From positions 508-16,939 of the forward strand of contig JALUKS010000014.1 of NCBI GenBank assembly GCA_027056465.1: a stretch of 16,432 bases of DNA. The letters are read 5' to 3'. Of this stretch, positions 15,637 through 16,432 are shown piece by piece (positions within the stretch are counted from its first letter, which is position 1; each line of letters opens with the position of its first letter). The notes below the pieces were generated by a model that worked only from the letters and a program-made list of their open reading frames with translations, was not told the DNA's origin and did no database searches. Origin of the DNA: Sulfurimonas sp. GTDB taxonomy: Bacteria > Campylobacterota > Campylobacteria > Campylobacterales > Sulfurimonadaceae. The position numbers were made by a program, and so were the translations under genes.

Positions 15637-16133
15637 TATTTACTCAAACTTTGCACTATAAAATCATCTAGTGAACCAAATATATCTAAAACAGCATCAC
15701 CACTTTTCGCAGATGTTTTGAGAATATTTATGATTGAAGGAGAGAGACTCTTGATACCCTCAAGTTCCTCTTGACTTAGAGCATGTTTTATGTCACTTTT
15801 GTTTAGAGCTACAGAGATAGGAGCATCTTTGACAACACTATGACAGAGTTCAATATGTTTAGCAATGGCATCTATGGTATCTTTCCTTGTTACATCACCA
15901 ACTACGATAAAGCCTTTTGCACCAAGAAGGTACTGTTTAAATACAGGTTTAAATTCAGTGTTTCCCTCTATATCCCAAAGCATGAGTGTTGACTCATTAA
16001 GATTTTTTTTGGAGATACTAACTCCTATAGTGCTAAGGTACTCTTCACTGAAACTATTATCAACAAATCGTTTGACAAGTGATGTTTTTCCAACACCAAA
16101 GTCACCGACCATTACTATTTTATAGGCTAGCAT
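15636..16133 (-). CDS. Rab/Ras-like small GTPase
   Basis: A 165-residue single-domain GTPase of the prokaryotic Ras/Rab type. All nucleotide motifs are present: P-loop GDFGVGKTS (10-18), switch I Thr35 (STIGVSI), WDIEGN (53-58), NKSD (111-114) and TSAK (140-143). The residue at the place of the catalytic Gln61 of Ras is Asn58, so intrinsic hydrolysis may be slow or depend on a partner. There is no prenylation signal or added domain. In bacteria such proteins (MglA is the best-studied relative) act as polarity or signalling switches; here the target is unknown. It has a strong AAAGGAGA ribosome binding site, overlaps the upstream OmpA-like gene by 14 bp and the downstream PAS-GGDEF gene by 1 bp, so a three-protein pathway is likely. 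Confidence 0.92.
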   Translation of the reverse strand: MLAYKIVMVGDFGVGKTSLVKRFVDNSFSEEYLSTIGVSISKKNLNESTLMLWDIEGNTEFKPVFKQYLLGAKGFIVVGDVTRKDTIDAIAKHIELCHSVVKDAPISVALNKSDIKHALSQEELEGIKSLSPSIINILKTSAKSGDAVLDIFGSLDDFIVQSLSK

Positions 16134-16432
16134 TACTCTCTCCTTTTGTATATTTTAGAATTATGCAACGAGCTTTATCTGCTTGGCTCTTTACATCTAT
16201 GCCACGAGGGGGTGTATCTTTTATAACTGTTATAAATCTATTTTTTTGATGAGTAGCATCTTGTAAAAATTTTATAGTGTTTTTAATTCTTCTCTTTGCG
16301 AGTAGAGTATTTTTAGTAGGTGAACCTATCTGATCGCTATAAGCTGTAACTAGAAGTTTATACTCCTCATCTAAGTTTTTTATAACTCCAATACTCTTTA
16401 TTAGCTTAGCATAATCAGGTGGTGTTAGTTTT
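16120..16432 (-). CDS. OmpA-like domain protein, C-terminal part (cut by window edge)
   Basis: The frame enters from the right edge and gives about 103 residues before a TAA at 16120-16122. It shows the OmpA/MotB C-terminal pattern: LLVTAYSDQIGS, with the Asp that contacts peptidoglycan, then NTLLAKRRIKNTIKFL, with the conserved Arg. An anchor to the cell wall from the outer or inner membrane is therefore likely; the N-terminal part that would decide this lies outside. The end overlaps the small GTPase start by 14 bp and contains its ribosome binding site. Confidence 0.75.
   Translation of the reverse strand, partial: KLTPPDYAKLIKSIGVIKNLDEEYKLLVTAYSDQIGSPTKNTLLAKRRIKNTIKFLQDATHQKNRFITVIKDTPPRGIDVKSQADKARCIILKYTKGESNASL

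Overview
The window looks like chromosome of a Campylobacterota (epsilonproteobacterial) species, probably close to Sulfurimonas or a relative. This rests on the AT-rich composition, the bacterial N-glycosylation (pgl) genes, a two-cysteine ComEA-type domain like those of this phylum, and -10 boxes without clear -35 boxes. It is inference from sequence features; no database search was made. I saw no tRNA, rRNA, CRISPR array or insertion sequence.

Region 1 (1-6439, + strand) is a protein glycosylation block. After the last 19 codons of an unidentified gene there is a HEPN-MNT (type VII) toxin-antitoxin pair, antitoxin first. It is followed by a tight run: pglB oligosaccharyltransferase, a small sugar-1-phosphate transferase in the pglC position, pglE aminotransferase and pglF 4,6-dehydratase. 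PglF and PglE make a UDP-4-amino sugar, the transferase loads a sugar phosphate on the lipid carrier, and PglB moves the finished glycan to asparagine in the periplasm. The acetyltransferase (pglD), further glycosyltransferases and the flippase are not in the window.

Region 2 (6443-10345, - strand), read in transcription order, is cca (tRNA nucleotidyltransferase), galU, a Uma2-type PD-(D/E)XK nuclease-like gene, a ComEA-like helix-hairpin-helix domain fused to a very short MotA/ExbB/ZorA-type channel protein, and a MotB/ZorB-like OmpA-family protein. The last three genes overlap and are probably translationally coupled. This three-gene set is the most unusual item here: it resembles a reduced Zorya-type ion-driven motor with a predicted periplasmic DNA-binding domain and a putative nuclease.

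Region 3 (10346-12299) holds a divergent cca/typA promoter region and typA (bipA), followed by a stem-loop. Region 4 (12349-16432) has a soluble hybrid histidine kinase on + and, converging on it, a - strand operon: a partial OmpA-like gene, a Rab/Ras-like small GTPase, and a PAS-GGDEF protein whose catalytic motif is degenerate but whose inhibitory c-di-GMP site is intact. These three are also joined by overlaps, suggesting one signalling unit at the cell envelope.
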